Both the position numbers and the translations under genes were made by a program. From an uncultured Lachnospiraceae bacterium (lineage in GTDB: Bacteria > Bacillota > Clostridia > Lachnospirales > Lachnospiraceae), in assembly GCA_934293375.1 (NCBI GenBank), contig CAKQYS010000003.1:124001-188000 (forward strand): a DNA stretch of 64,000 bases, in the 5' to 3' direction. The notes under the pieces were generated by a model. The model did not search any database. It worked only from the letters and a program-made list of their open reading frames with translations, and was not told the origin of the DNA. Positions within the stretch are counted from its first letter, which is position 1. Each line of letters opens with the position of its first letter. Shown here piece after piece: positions 40,990 through 48,535 of the stretch.

Positions 40990-42213
40990 ATGAAAAGAAA
41001 GAGCGGGATGATTTTGTTGTGCGTAATCTTATGTTTATTGATGGCTTGCACACAGTCAGACCATGAAGACACTGCAGTCTTTGATCAGGGTATGGATGAG
41101 ATCCATGTGGCATCTAATATTAGTGCAGTCGATGCGTTTGCGGATCAGGGCTATTATCATATGGGATTGCATTCCGTTTCCTATATTGATTGGCAGCATC
41201 AAGATGATAAAAAGGAGACAGTGTATTCGGAAGATAGCGACGAAGCATTGTTTTATATTATGTATCATCAGGAAAAACTGTATGTATTATCTATAGGGAC
41301 AGACCCGTACGATGCTTCTAATATATGGAGGATCAAAAGGTGGGATGCAGATCACAAGAAGAAGGAATGTGTAGCAGAGGAGAGAGGTAATGGCATGGTA
41401 TATTCCATGGCAGCAGTAGGAGATATGCTCTATTATACATTTACAACAACAGAGGGTGAGATTACAGTAGATGGTATAACATACGGGTATGGAAAAGCAC
41501 AGCTGTGGTCGGTGGATTTAGCCACAGGGAATAAGAAATTAGTGTTAGAGCTGGAGGGTAGTGAGAAGCATTTTAATAATAGTCTGACAATTACAGAGGG
41601 AGATTATCAAAACAGCAGTACCTTACTGGTCAGGTATTGCTACAGTGTACAGGATGAATCCAATACAAGACAAGATTTTACAGATTTTTATGATCTTGAT
41701 CTGCAAACACAGAAAATGAAAAAGAACGAAAGACTGCAGTTATCATGTAGTTTAGATATGGCATATTGGAAGCAGGGTGCATTATATTATTATGCCGGAA
41801 ACGGAAATCAGACGGACTATAATTATATGAATATGGAGACCGGAGAGGTGAAAACTGTGTTGACAACAGATATGTTTGGACTGTTTTTGCCGGAATATAT
41901 CAGTTTTGCAATTGCTGGGGATGAGCCGAAACATTGTTTGTATTACTATGAGGATGGAAAATTGTTGATATCCAAGAGCACTTCTGCACCGAATATTATA
42001 GCTGCAGGAGGAAATTATGCAGCACTGGATGAAACAGATTATTCTAAGATTGCCGGTGAAGAGGAGGATCCGGGTACTTATACGATGGTGGAAAATGATA
42101 AGTATGTCCAGAAAAATTATAGGGAGTATGCCGGTGAGAATCCAGATATACTGATGTATTATGGTAAGGATGGAAATACTGATACCATATTGAATACGGA
42201 GACAAACGAATAA
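40990..42213 (+). CDS. Lipoprotein of the agr locus, beta-propeller-like
   Basis: A 407-residue lipoprotein: signal peptide with lipobox CLLMAC-TQ (lipidated Cys20), then an acidic, Tyr-rich extracellular domain. Repeated short blocks (EKLYVLSI, GDMLYYTFTT, AQLWSVDLATGNKK, GALYYYAGNGN) look like blades of a beta-propeller, as in DUF5050-type proteins. No exact family was recognised. It is co-directional with agrD and followed 30 bases later by a solute-binding-type lipoprotein gene. A TTGGAGG site precedes the ATG. Confidence 0.75.
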   Translation: MKRKSGMILLCVILCLLMACTQSDHEDTAVFDQGMDEIHVASNISAVDAFADQGYYHMGLHSVSYIDWQHQDDKKETVYSEDSDEALFYIMYHQEKLYVLSIGTDPYDASNIWRIKRWDADHKKKECVAEERGNGMVYSMAAVGDMLYYTFTTTEGEITVDGITYGYGKAQLWSVDLATGNKKLVLELEGSEKHFNNSLTITEGDYQNSSTLLVRYCYSVQDESNTRQDFTDFYDLDLQTQKMKKNERLQLSCSLDMAYWKQGALYYYAGNGNQTDYNYMNMETGEVKTVLTTDMFGLFLPEYISFAIAGDEPKHCLYYYEDGKLLISKSTSAPNIIAAGGNYAALDETDYSKIAGEEEDPGTYTMVENDKYVQKNYREYAGENPDILMYYGKDGNTDTILNTETNE

Positions 42214-42243
42214 GGTGGTGTATGGCAAAAAAGGAGGGATTCT

Positions 42244-43572
42244 ATGTGTAGAGGGAGAAAGATGAAATGGCTGGTGGTTGTCATGACATTGGGCTGTATG
42301 CTATCTGCATTGTCCGGTTGTGGTAAGGCAAAGGAAAACGAGGCTGAAAAGAAAGAGGATGCTAAGACAATCATTACATTAGGTCATTATGCGCAGGGTG
42401 ATATGTCTGGTCTGTTTTATCACTTCGTAGAGCAATTTAATAAGGTAAATGACCGTTATCAGATCGAGGTCAAGGATTATTCAAAAAACTTAGATATTGA
42501 TAAGGCATTTAATCTGGATGTGGCAGCCGGAAATATGCCGGATATCATTGTGACGGATTGGGATCGGATGGACAAACTGATCTATACCGGGCTGTTAACA
42601 GACATGCAGACATATTTAGACAATGACAATGAACTGGATCAAGAGGATTTCTTAGATAGCGTAATGTCAGCATGGCTGGCGGATGGTGGTCTTTATTATG
42701 TATCTACGGATTATATGATTAACTTTATGTACGGTAAAGAAACGGTGCTGGGACAGTATCACGATGGTTGGACGAAACAGGATATGATAGATTTCGCAGA
42801 GTCCTCAGATGAACCGTTGTTTTACGATAATAGCAGATCTGCTTTGTTTGATAATTTCCTGTTGGGTGGATATTCGGAGTTCGTGGATTGGAATACAGGT
42901 AAGGCAAAGTTTGAGTCTACATTGTTCAGGAGAATATTGGAATACTGTGATCAGCAGGGTGGCAGCACCCAGCGGCTTTTAAGCGGTGAGACATGGGATT
43001 CAGAATTCAAAAATAATCAATACAGGCTTAACATATTTCAAATGAGTCAATTTTTCGAAATTGAAGAAATTACAAGGCGGTTTGGCACGGATATATGTTG
43101 TATCGGATATGCCAATGCCTATCGGGATCTTGCAAGTATGCAATTTGTATCTTGTATAGGAATCTCCTCACAGTCTAAGTATCAGGATGTTGTATGGCAG
43201 TATGTCCGTTCCTTGTTGACAAAGGAGGGACAGTATGATTGGTCGGCACTGTTTCCTGTGCGCAAAGATGTATTTGCAATGCGCAAGAGAGAAGCAATGG
43301 CAACGGAAACATATACCGATGAATATGGAAAAGAAATCGATCCGTTCACTTCAAGATCGGATAGCATGATCTATACATCATTGACACAGGAAGAAGCAGA
43401 TCTAGTGGAGAAACTGGTACTGGGAGCGAAGCATTGCAGAAAAGTGGATCATAAGATAGAGTCGATTGTGACAGATGAAGTCTCCGCCTACTTTAACGGC
43501 GACTGCACGATAGACCGTGTCGGTGAGACGATCAACAGCCGGGTGGAGACCTATATGAATGAGAACCGGTAG
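42244..43572 (+). CDS. Extracellular solute-binding-type lipoprotein of the agr locus
   Basis: A 442-residue lipoprotein with lipobox ALSGC-GK (Cys26 by the chosen start). The mature part resembles family 1 (sugar-type) ABC solute-binding proteins: TLGHYAQGD...FVEQFNKVNDRYQIEVKDY, AAGNMPDIIVTDWDRMDKL, and a late VWQYVRSLLTKEGQ segment. No ABC permease or ATPase gene is nearby, so it is an orphan binding protein. AAGGAGGG precedes the ATG. The agrB-like gene starts 11 bases after its stop. The last 31 residues are duplicated as a DNA remnant at 44802-44897. Confidence 0.82.
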   Translation: MCRGRKMKWLVVVMTLGCMLSALSGCGKAKENEAEKKEDAKTIITLGHYAQGDMSGLFYHFVEQFNKVNDRYQIEVKDYSKNLDIDKAFNLDVAAGNMPDIIVTDWDRMDKLIYTGLLTDMQTYLDNDNELDQEDFLDSVMSAWLADGGLYYVSTDYMINFMYGKETVLGQYHDGWTKQDMIDFAESSDEPLFYDNSRSALFDNFLLGGYSEFVDWNTGKAKFESTLFRRILEYCDQQGGSTQRLLSGETWDSEFKNNQYRLNIFQMSQFFEIEEITRRFGTDICCIGYANAYRDLASMQFVSCIGISSQSKYQDVVWQYVRSLLTKEGQYDWSALFPVRKDVFAMRKREAMATETYTDEYGKEIDPFTSRSDSMIYTSLTQEEADLVEKLVLGAKHCRKVDHKIESIVTDEVSAYFNGDCTIDRVGETINSRVETYMNENR

Positions 43573-43583
43573 AGGAGATATGC

Positions 43584-44186
43584 ATGCTAAGGAGACAAAT
43601 AGCTAAAGTTATATCGTGGCAGGTGGATCATCATGTGCTGGCAGAAGAAGACAGGACAGTTTATGAATATGGCTATCTGCTCATGGTGGAAGTAATGATT
43701 AATGTTGTGATTGCTATTGTATTGGGTGTAGCAGGCTCAAGTTTGCGTGAGGTCATGTTGTTTCTGTTCCTGTATATACCGCTACGAAGTTATTGTGGGG
43801 GGTATCATGCTGAGACAGCAGGTACATGTACTTTGTTTTCCAGCATCATTATTATTTGTGAAATTATTATGGTACATATTATGCCGGTACATGATAATAA
43901 CTTATTATCGATCGTGTGTGGATTATTTATCATTTGCATGGTAGCGGTAATATTGCTTGCACCTGTGGATTCAGTGCATAAACCATTGTCAAAAGATGTG
44001 TGTTCTCGACATAAAAAGACGGTGATTTGCATTGCCTTCATGCATGGTGTTTGTATGCTTGGGATGCTGTATTTTCGTGTGAACATAGGTTGTTATATTA
44101 TGACATATGTGTATAGCATACAAGTACTAATGCTGCTTTTGGGCAGGATTAAAAATATGTTGATAAGGACTTTTTGGGGGGAATGA
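43584..44186 (+). CDS. agrB: AgrB-like peptide-processing membrane protease
   Basis: A 200-residue integral membrane cysteine protease that would cleave the AgrD-like precursor and close its thiolactone ring. The family motif LRSYCGGYHAETAGTC gives His75 and Cys82, seven residues apart like catalytic His77 and Cys84 of Staphylococcus AgrB. About five membrane helices are visible. It lies 3.1 kb downstream of agrD rather than next to it, behind three genes for exported proteins. AGGAG overlaps the stop codon of the upstream gene, so translation is probably coupled. Confidence 0.9.
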   Translation: MLRRQIAKVISWQVDHHVLAEEDRTVYEYGYLLMVEVMINVVIAIVLGVAGSSLREVMLFLFLYIPLRSYCGGYHAETAGTCTLFSSIIIICEIIMVHIMPVHDNNLLSIVCGLFIICMVAVILLAPVDSVHKPLSKDVCSRHKKTVICIAFMHGVCMLGMLYFRVNIGCYIMTYVYSIQVLMLLLGRIKNMLIRTFWGE

Positions 44187-44187
44187 G

Positions 44188-44748
44188 ATGACAGTTATAA
44201 AAGGTACATATGTGACAAATCTTATTGCGACGGTTGTTGACAACTCTGAAAGTGACAACTGGCAAGATGCAGTAACCGAGTGGGAAATATACGATTGTGA
44301 AGAAGATGAAAGTTGTTCGGAGAAATGTATTTGTGGGAAAGAAAATATTAAATATCTTTATACAATAAAAAATGTGCGTAACAAAAAAATATTGTGTCCT
44401 ATAGGGAGTTCCTGTGTAAGGAAATTTAATAGGCTTGACTTAAATGAAATGACATCATTGATCGAAAGCCAATTTAAATTGCTTCATGCTGTTGAAAAAC
44501 ATCAGTATTTAGCATTATCTACAGATTTATTTTCACGAAAGCTTCTTCGGTGGCTATATGAGCAAGGTGCTTTTAATACGGATTATAATCATTATAATGG
44601 CGAGAAAGATTATGAATTTATGTTGACTATGTTTAACAAAAGAAATAAAGATTCTATTACACCTCGACAGCAAAAGAAGATAAGTGCTGTATTATTGAAT
44701 TCAGTAAAACCTTTTTTGGAAAAAAGATTATCTGAGAAAGTAAGGTGA
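44188..44748 (+). CDS. Hypothetical protein with a Cys-rich zinc-binding-like N-terminus
   Basis: A 186-residue soluble protein. The N-terminal half has cysteines in C-x(5)-C-x(3)-C-x-C and a later LCPIGSSC, spaced like a zinc ribbon (ESCSEKCICGKENIKYLYTIKN). The C-terminal half is helical and basic. The pattern CxCGK-I-Y-IxN-LxPIGSxCxxKF recalls proteins of phages and mobile elements, but no family name can be given. The base composition is clearly richer in A+T than its neighbours and codon use differs, suggesting acquisition. GGGGG lies before the ATG, only one base after agrB. Confidence 0.65.
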   Translation: MTVIKGTYVTNLIATVVDNSESDNWQDAVTEWEIYDCEEDESCSEKCICGKENIKYLYTIKNVRNKKILCPIGSSCVRKFNRLDLNEMTSLIESQFKLLHAVEKHQYLALSTDLFSRKLLRWLYEQGAFNTDYNHYNGEKDYEFMLTMFNKRNKDSITPRQQKKISAVLLNSVKPFLEKRLSEKVR

Positions 44749-44789
44749 AAGGTAAAACAAATTTAGTTGAAAAACGGCGCCTTATGTCA

Positions 44790-44897
44790 TAGGAAGAAGC
44801 AGAAGTCTCTGCCTACTTTAACGGCGACTGCACCATAGATCGCGTCGGTGAGACGATCAACAGCCGGGTGGAGACCTATATGAATGAGAATCGGTAG
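44790..44897 (+). pseudogene. Remnant of a second solute-binding lipoprotein gene
   Basis: The 96 bases 44802-44897 match 43477-43572, the end of the solute-binding lipoprotein gene, at 91 of 96 positions including the stop codon. All five differences are silent third-codon changes, so the encoded 31 residues are identical. The sequence before it (AGGAAGAAGCA, 44791-44801) also occurs at 43388-43398, which would imply a 78-base in-frame deletion. It is followed by unrelated DNA and an opposing gene. Confidence 0.85.
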
Positions 44898-44929
44898 CAA
44901 CGAAAGATGCAGCCGCCTGATTTGCCCAA

Positions 44930-46387
44930 TTATAACTGCTTTAGGACTGCCAGTGTGTACTCCCATGTGCGCTGTACGCTGGAGATCGACAGGCATTCCT
45001 TAGGGGTGTGGATATCCTTGATCAATGGACCGAAGGACACGCAGTCAAGACCGGGAAGCCCCTCGGCAAATAAGCCACATTCAACACCTGCATGGATGGC
45101 TTCAATCTTTGGTGCGTAGCCATACTGTTTCGTGAAAAGCGCTGCCATCAGGTCACGCAGAGGCGAATCCTTCCGGTATTCCCATGCCGGATAGTCACCG
45201 CTTGTGGTCAGTGTACCGCCAAGTGTGTGCATTAGGCATTCCATGCGGGAGAGGAGTTCTGCTTTCTCGGAAGCAACACTGCTTCTGGTAGAGAAGCTGT
45301 AGGTGACCTCTGTGTCTGTGGTATCCAGAATGCCCAGATTCTGGGAGGTCTGTACAAGCCCCTCGATATCGTGACTCATAGACTGGATACCATTTGGCAA
45401 CAGGTATAATGCGTGGATCGCATGCCGGGTAGAGAGAGGATCCATAACAGCGGCATCTGCACTGTCAGACTGTGTCAGGATAAGTGTCAGAGACGGATCG
45501 GTGATGGCATATTCCTTTTGGAGAATGTGTTGCCACTTCGTGATAAAGCTGTGAATGTCATACTCGTTGTCATCGAGCGTAAGACAAGCAGAAGCCTCCC
45601 GTGGGATGGCGTTATCCTTTAAGCCCCCGCAAAGAGAGACGAGCCGGAGTGATGTCTCTTTGGACAGCGCATATAAAACCCGTCCAAGCAGCTTGGATGC
45701 ATTGGCGCGCCCCTTGATGATCTCAACGCCGGAATGCCCTCCCGTCAGCCCGGAAATGGTCAGGGTATAGAAGGTAGAATTTGCGGCTTCCGGGTGTGCA
45801 GTTTCCCGCGTGACCGGAATATGACAGGTGGCAGTGACACCGCCTGCACAGCTGACGAGCAGACTGCCCTCGTCCTCCGAATCCAGATTCAGCATCGTGC
45901 GCCCCTTTAATACAGAATAATCCAATGCATTGGCACCGAGCATACCGATCTCCTCATCCACGGTCAGCACGACCTCCAACGGTGGGTGTGGAATCGTGTC
46001 ATCGTGCAGGATTGCAAGGGCAAATGCCACGGCAATCCCATCGTCACCGCCCAATGTCGTGCGGTCGGCATGGACATAATCGCCCTCCACAACCAGCGTC
46101 AGACCATCCTGCAGAAAATCAATCGTGCTGTCAGGCTCCTTCTCGCATACCATATCTAGATGCCCCTGTATGATCACAGGTGCATGATCCTCATAGCCGG
46201 ATGTGCCCGGATGAAAGATGACAACATTATTGCTTGTATCCTGTATGACACGAAGACCGCGTGCTTTGGCAAATGCCACACAGTAATCGCTGATTGCTTT
46301 TGTGTTGCGTGAGCCGTGCGGAATCTTCGATAGTTCCTCAAAATAATAAAATACTCTTCCCGGTTCCAGATTCTCTAATATATGCAT
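44930..46387 (-). CDS. pepD: Aminoacyl-histidine dipeptidase (PepD, M20 family)
   Basis: A cytoplasmic zinc dipeptidase that hydrolyses Xaa-His and related dipeptides. The 485-residue length is normal. Metal and catalytic motifs are IIQGHLDMVCEK, TTLGGDDGIAVA, TVDEEIGMLGA (Glu-Glu), LNLDSEDEG and the late IHAGVECGLF. The ATG at 46387 is preferred because GAAGGAG lies 9 bases ahead; an ATG at 46396 directly abuts that site. A palindromic repeat element begins only about 30 bases upstream of the start. Confidence 0.92.
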   Translation of the reverse strand: MHILENLEPGRVFYYFEELSKIPHGSRNTKAISDYCVAFAKARGLRVIQDTSNNVVIFHPGTSGYEDHAPVIIQGHLDMVCEKEPDSTIDFLQDGLTLVVEGDYVHADRTTLGGDDGIAVAFALAILHDDTIPHPPLEVVLTVDEEIGMLGANALDYSVLKGRTMLNLDSEDEGSLLVSCAGGVTATCHIPVTRETAHPEAANSTFYTLTISGLTGGHSGVEIIKGRANASKLLGRVLYALSKETSLRLVSLCGGLKDNAIPREASACLTLDDNEYDIHSFITKWQHILQKEYAITDPSLTLILTQSDSADAAVMDPLSTRHAIHALYLLPNGIQSMSHDIEGLVQTSQNLGILDTTDTEVTYSFSTRSSVASEKAELLSRMECLMHTLGGTLTTSGDYPAWEYRKDSPLRDLMAALFTKQYGYAPKIEAIHAGVECGLFAEGLPGLDCVSFGPLIKDIHTPKECLSISSVQRTWEYTLAVLKQL

Positions 46388-46419
46388 GGGGTGCATCTCC
46401 TTCTATTCTTAAATAAATG

Positions 46420-46684
46420 AGTCGATTGCGAAACTCTCTATTACGATTGCGACTATGTGCATATTGCATGATGTATAAGCAGGTACTTGCAAGGTATCAC
46501 CATGTGCACTAGGCTCGATAATACCTCGCCAAGTGCACAGGTGTACATTCGCACTAAGCTCAAAACCACTTCGCTAAGTGCTCATTGCAAGTACCGCTGC
46601 GTGATGAAGTAGCGAGAGCGTGCCTGCGATACATTGTGCAATATGCACATAACCTCAACATCTTTAAGAAGTTTCACAATTGCC
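46420..46684. repeat. Palindromic MITE-like element, copy A (fills the 400-base gap pepD-mnmA)
   Basis: Shares with copy B (53260-53473) a left arm of 65 bases (46425-46489, 64 identical) and a right arm of 94 bases (46593-46686, 88 identical). The arms form terminal inverted repeats: an outer one AATTGNGAAACT-type and an inner perfect TATGTGCATATTGCA pair. The 103-base core is unrelated to that of copy B and has its own inverted repeats (GGTACTTGCAA/TTGCAAGTACC and two GCACT/AGTGC pairs). No open frame of note. No clear target duplication is visible. Confidence 0.85.
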
Positions 46685-46733
46685 TATTAAATATATTCTA
46701 TCCAATTCCATTTTATTTATCAAGTGGGATGCA

Positions 46734-46762
46734 TTGATATTTCATATGCGATTCTGTATAAT
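46734..46762 (+). promoter_or_regulatory. Predicted promoter of mnmA
   Basis: TTGATA (46734-46739), 17-base spacer, perfect TATAAT (46757-46762), 35 bases before the start codon and 50 bases beyond the palindromic element. Confidence 0.75.
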
Positions 46763-46797
46763 GAACGCATATGTGATGGAAAAGAGGTGTCAATGTG

Positions 46798-47874
46798 ATG
46801 AAGAAGGCAATGATCGCCATGAGCGGTGGGGTAGATTCAAGTGTAGCGGCCTATATGATGCAGCAGGCAGGCTATGCATGCATGGGAGTGACACTCAAGT
46901 TGTATCAGAGTGATGTAGATTATTCGTGTAACGAGAAGACCTGCTGTTCTTTAAAGGATGTAGAGGATGCCAGAGCAGTGGCTGCTGCGATGAATATGCC
47001 ATATTATGTGTTGAATTTTTCAGAATATTTTGATGATGCGGTGATCAAACGGTTTGTGGATACCTATATGGCAGGTGGAACACCGAATCCATGCATTGAT
47101 TGTAACCGTTACATCAAATTTGAGAAGCTGTTGGATCGGATGTACGAGCTGGGCTATGATTATGTGGTGACAGGGCATTATGCGAGGATTGAAATGGATG
47201 AGAAGACGGGGAGATATCTGCTGAAAAAGGGATTGGATGAAAGCAAGGATCAGAGCTATGTGCTGTATAATCTGACGCAGGAGCAGCTGTCCAATACGAA
47301 GTTCCCACTGGGGGAATATACAAAGAACGAGATCCGGGAAATTGCACAGGCACAAGGGTTTGTGAATGCAAAGAAGCGTGACAGCCAGGACATTTGTTTC
47401 GTGCCGGATGGAGATTATGCTTCCTTTATTGAACGGTATACGGGCAAGACATTTCCGGAGGGGAATTTTGTGCTGCAGGATGGAACAGTCATGGGTACCC
47501 ACAAGGGTATTATCCGGTATACGATCGGACAGAGAAAGGGACTTGGATTGTCGTTGCCGGCACCGCTTTATGTATGTGGCAAGAATATGGAGACCAATGA
47601 GGTTATTCTAAGTGATAATCAGTCCTTGTTTACAACAACATTTGAGGCAGAGGACATGAATTGGATCTCGGTTCCGGGCATTGACGGACCGATCCGGTGT
47701 AAGGCAAAGATCCGGTATAAGCAGCAGGAGGCCGATGCTACGGTACGCCCGATCGCAGACGGACGGGTAGAGGTTACATTTGATGCACCGCAGCGGGGCA
47801 TTACATCGGGACAGGCTGTTGTACTCTATGACGGGGATACGGTCATTGGCGGTGGAACGATTATAACGGGTTGA
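46798..47874 (+). CDS. mnmA: tRNA 2-thiouridylase MnmA
   Basis: Thiolates the wobble uridine (s2U34) of Lys, Glu and Gln tRNAs using ATP and sulfur from a cysteine desulfurase. The 358-residue protein has the PP-loop AMSGGVDSSVAA at its start, catalytic Cys in TPNPCIDCNRYIKF, second catalytic Cys in SQDICFVPDGDY, and the central GQRKGLGL motif. An in-frame GTG at 46795 is an equally possible start; AGAGGTG lies upstream. The cysteine desulfurase gene nearby (48536) can supply the sulfur, so the neighbourhood makes sense. Confidence 0.94.
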   Translation: MKKAMIAMSGGVDSSVAAYMMQQAGYACMGVTLKLYQSDVDYSCNEKTCCSLKDVEDARAVAAAMNMPYYVLNFSEYFDDAVIKRFVDTYMAGGTPNPCIDCNRYIKFEKLLDRMYELGYDYVVTGHYARIEMDEKTGRYLLKKGLDESKDQSYVLYNLTQEQLSNTKFPLGEYTKNEIREIAQAQGFVNAKKRDSQDICFVPDGDYASFIERYTGKTFPEGNFVLQDGTVMGTHKGIIRYTIGQRKGLGLSLPAPLYVCGKNMETNEVILSDNQSLFTTTFEAEDMNWISVPGIDGPIRCKAKIRYKQQEADATVRPIADGRVEVTFDAPQRGITSGQAVVLYDGDTVIGGGTIITG

Positions 47875-47923
47875 CATAGGAGTCGAATCGTATTATAATT
47901 CATAGTATACTTCTAGGAATTAT
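47871..47923 (+). promoter_or_regulatory. Rrf2-gene promoter with operator
   Basis: Consensus TTGACA (47871-47876), 17-base spacer, TATAAT (47894-47899); the -35 overlaps the mnmA stop codon. A 29-base palindrome, ATAATTCATAG (47895-47905) and CTAGGAATTAT (47913-47923), 10 of 11 pairing, covers the -10 and start. Its core TTCATA-N8-CTAGGA recurs at the iscS promoter. Confidence 0.8.
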
Positions 47924-47985
47924 AGACAATGTTTGCCCGGTATAGATACAGGCAGCAGCCAGAAGAAAAGATGGAGGCGTGTACG

Positions 47986-48417
47986 ATGAAGATTTCTACA
48001 AAGGGAAGATATGCGTTAAGATTGATGCTGGACCTTGCAATGCATGATGCAGATGCGCCGATCAGTCTGAAGGATATTGCAGCCAGACAGGGCATATCAG
48101 AAAAATATTTGGAACAGATTATTTCTAATTTGAATAAGGCAGGCTATGTAAAAAGTATCCGAGGGGCTCAGGGAGGATATCACCTGACAAAGAGACCGGA
48201 AGAGTATACAGTGGGTATGATTCTACGCCTGACCGAGGGAAGCCTCGCACCGGTGGATTGTGTAGATGAAAACAGCAGGTGCGACCGGATGGATGACTGC
48301 ATTACGATCCGGATTTGGAAACAGATTTACGATGCAGTGAACGGTGTAGTGGATCATATTACACTGGCTGATATGATGGTATGGCAGGAAGAAAAAGGAT
48401 CAGACTATATCATCTGA
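47986..48417 (+). CDS. iscR: Rrf2-family Fe-S regulator (IscR-like)
   Basis: A 143-residue winged-helix regulator. The N-terminal DNA-binding part is MKISTKGRYALRLMLDLA..., followed by the recognition helix SEKYLEQIISNLNKAGYVKS. The three cysteines VDC-x6-C-x5-C (around residues 91-104) match the Fe-S cluster ligands of IscR. It heads an iron-sulfur assembly set (iscS, nifU). Operators at its own promoter and at the iscS promoter support control of both. The ATG at 47986 has TGGAGG upstream; the longer frame from 47929 is unlikely. CymR-type cysteine regulators are related but usually lack these cysteines. Confidence 0.85.
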   Translation: MKISTKGRYALRLMLDLAMHDADAPISLKDIAARQGISEKYLEQIISNLNKAGYVKSIRGAQGGYHLTKRPEEYTVGMILRLTEGSLAPVDCVDENSRCDRMDDCITIRIWKQIYDAVNGVVDHITLADMMVWQEEKGSDYII

Positions 48418-48460
48418 TAAAAAATATCATCATATTTTTGTGAATTTGGTGAAACCTATA

Positions 48461-48510
48461 TTGACAACAGGATTTATGGTGGTATTATATTTCATACAAA
48501 CTTACTAGGA
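48461..48510 (+). promoter_or_regulatory. iscS promoter with second copy of the Rrf2 operator
   Basis: TTGACA (48461-48466), 16-base spacer, TATTAT (48483-48488), followed directly by TTCATA-N8-CTAGGA (48491-48510), identical in both half-sites and spacing to the operator at 47899-47918. Confidence 0.78.
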
Positions 48511-48535
48511 TTTAATCTGGAAAGAAGGTCATAAC

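Noticed and set aside
46420..46684. CRISPR-like or IS interpretation of the repeat copies.
   Set aside because: No regular repeat-spacer array and no transposase frame inside or beside either copy; a non-autonomous palindromic element fits better.
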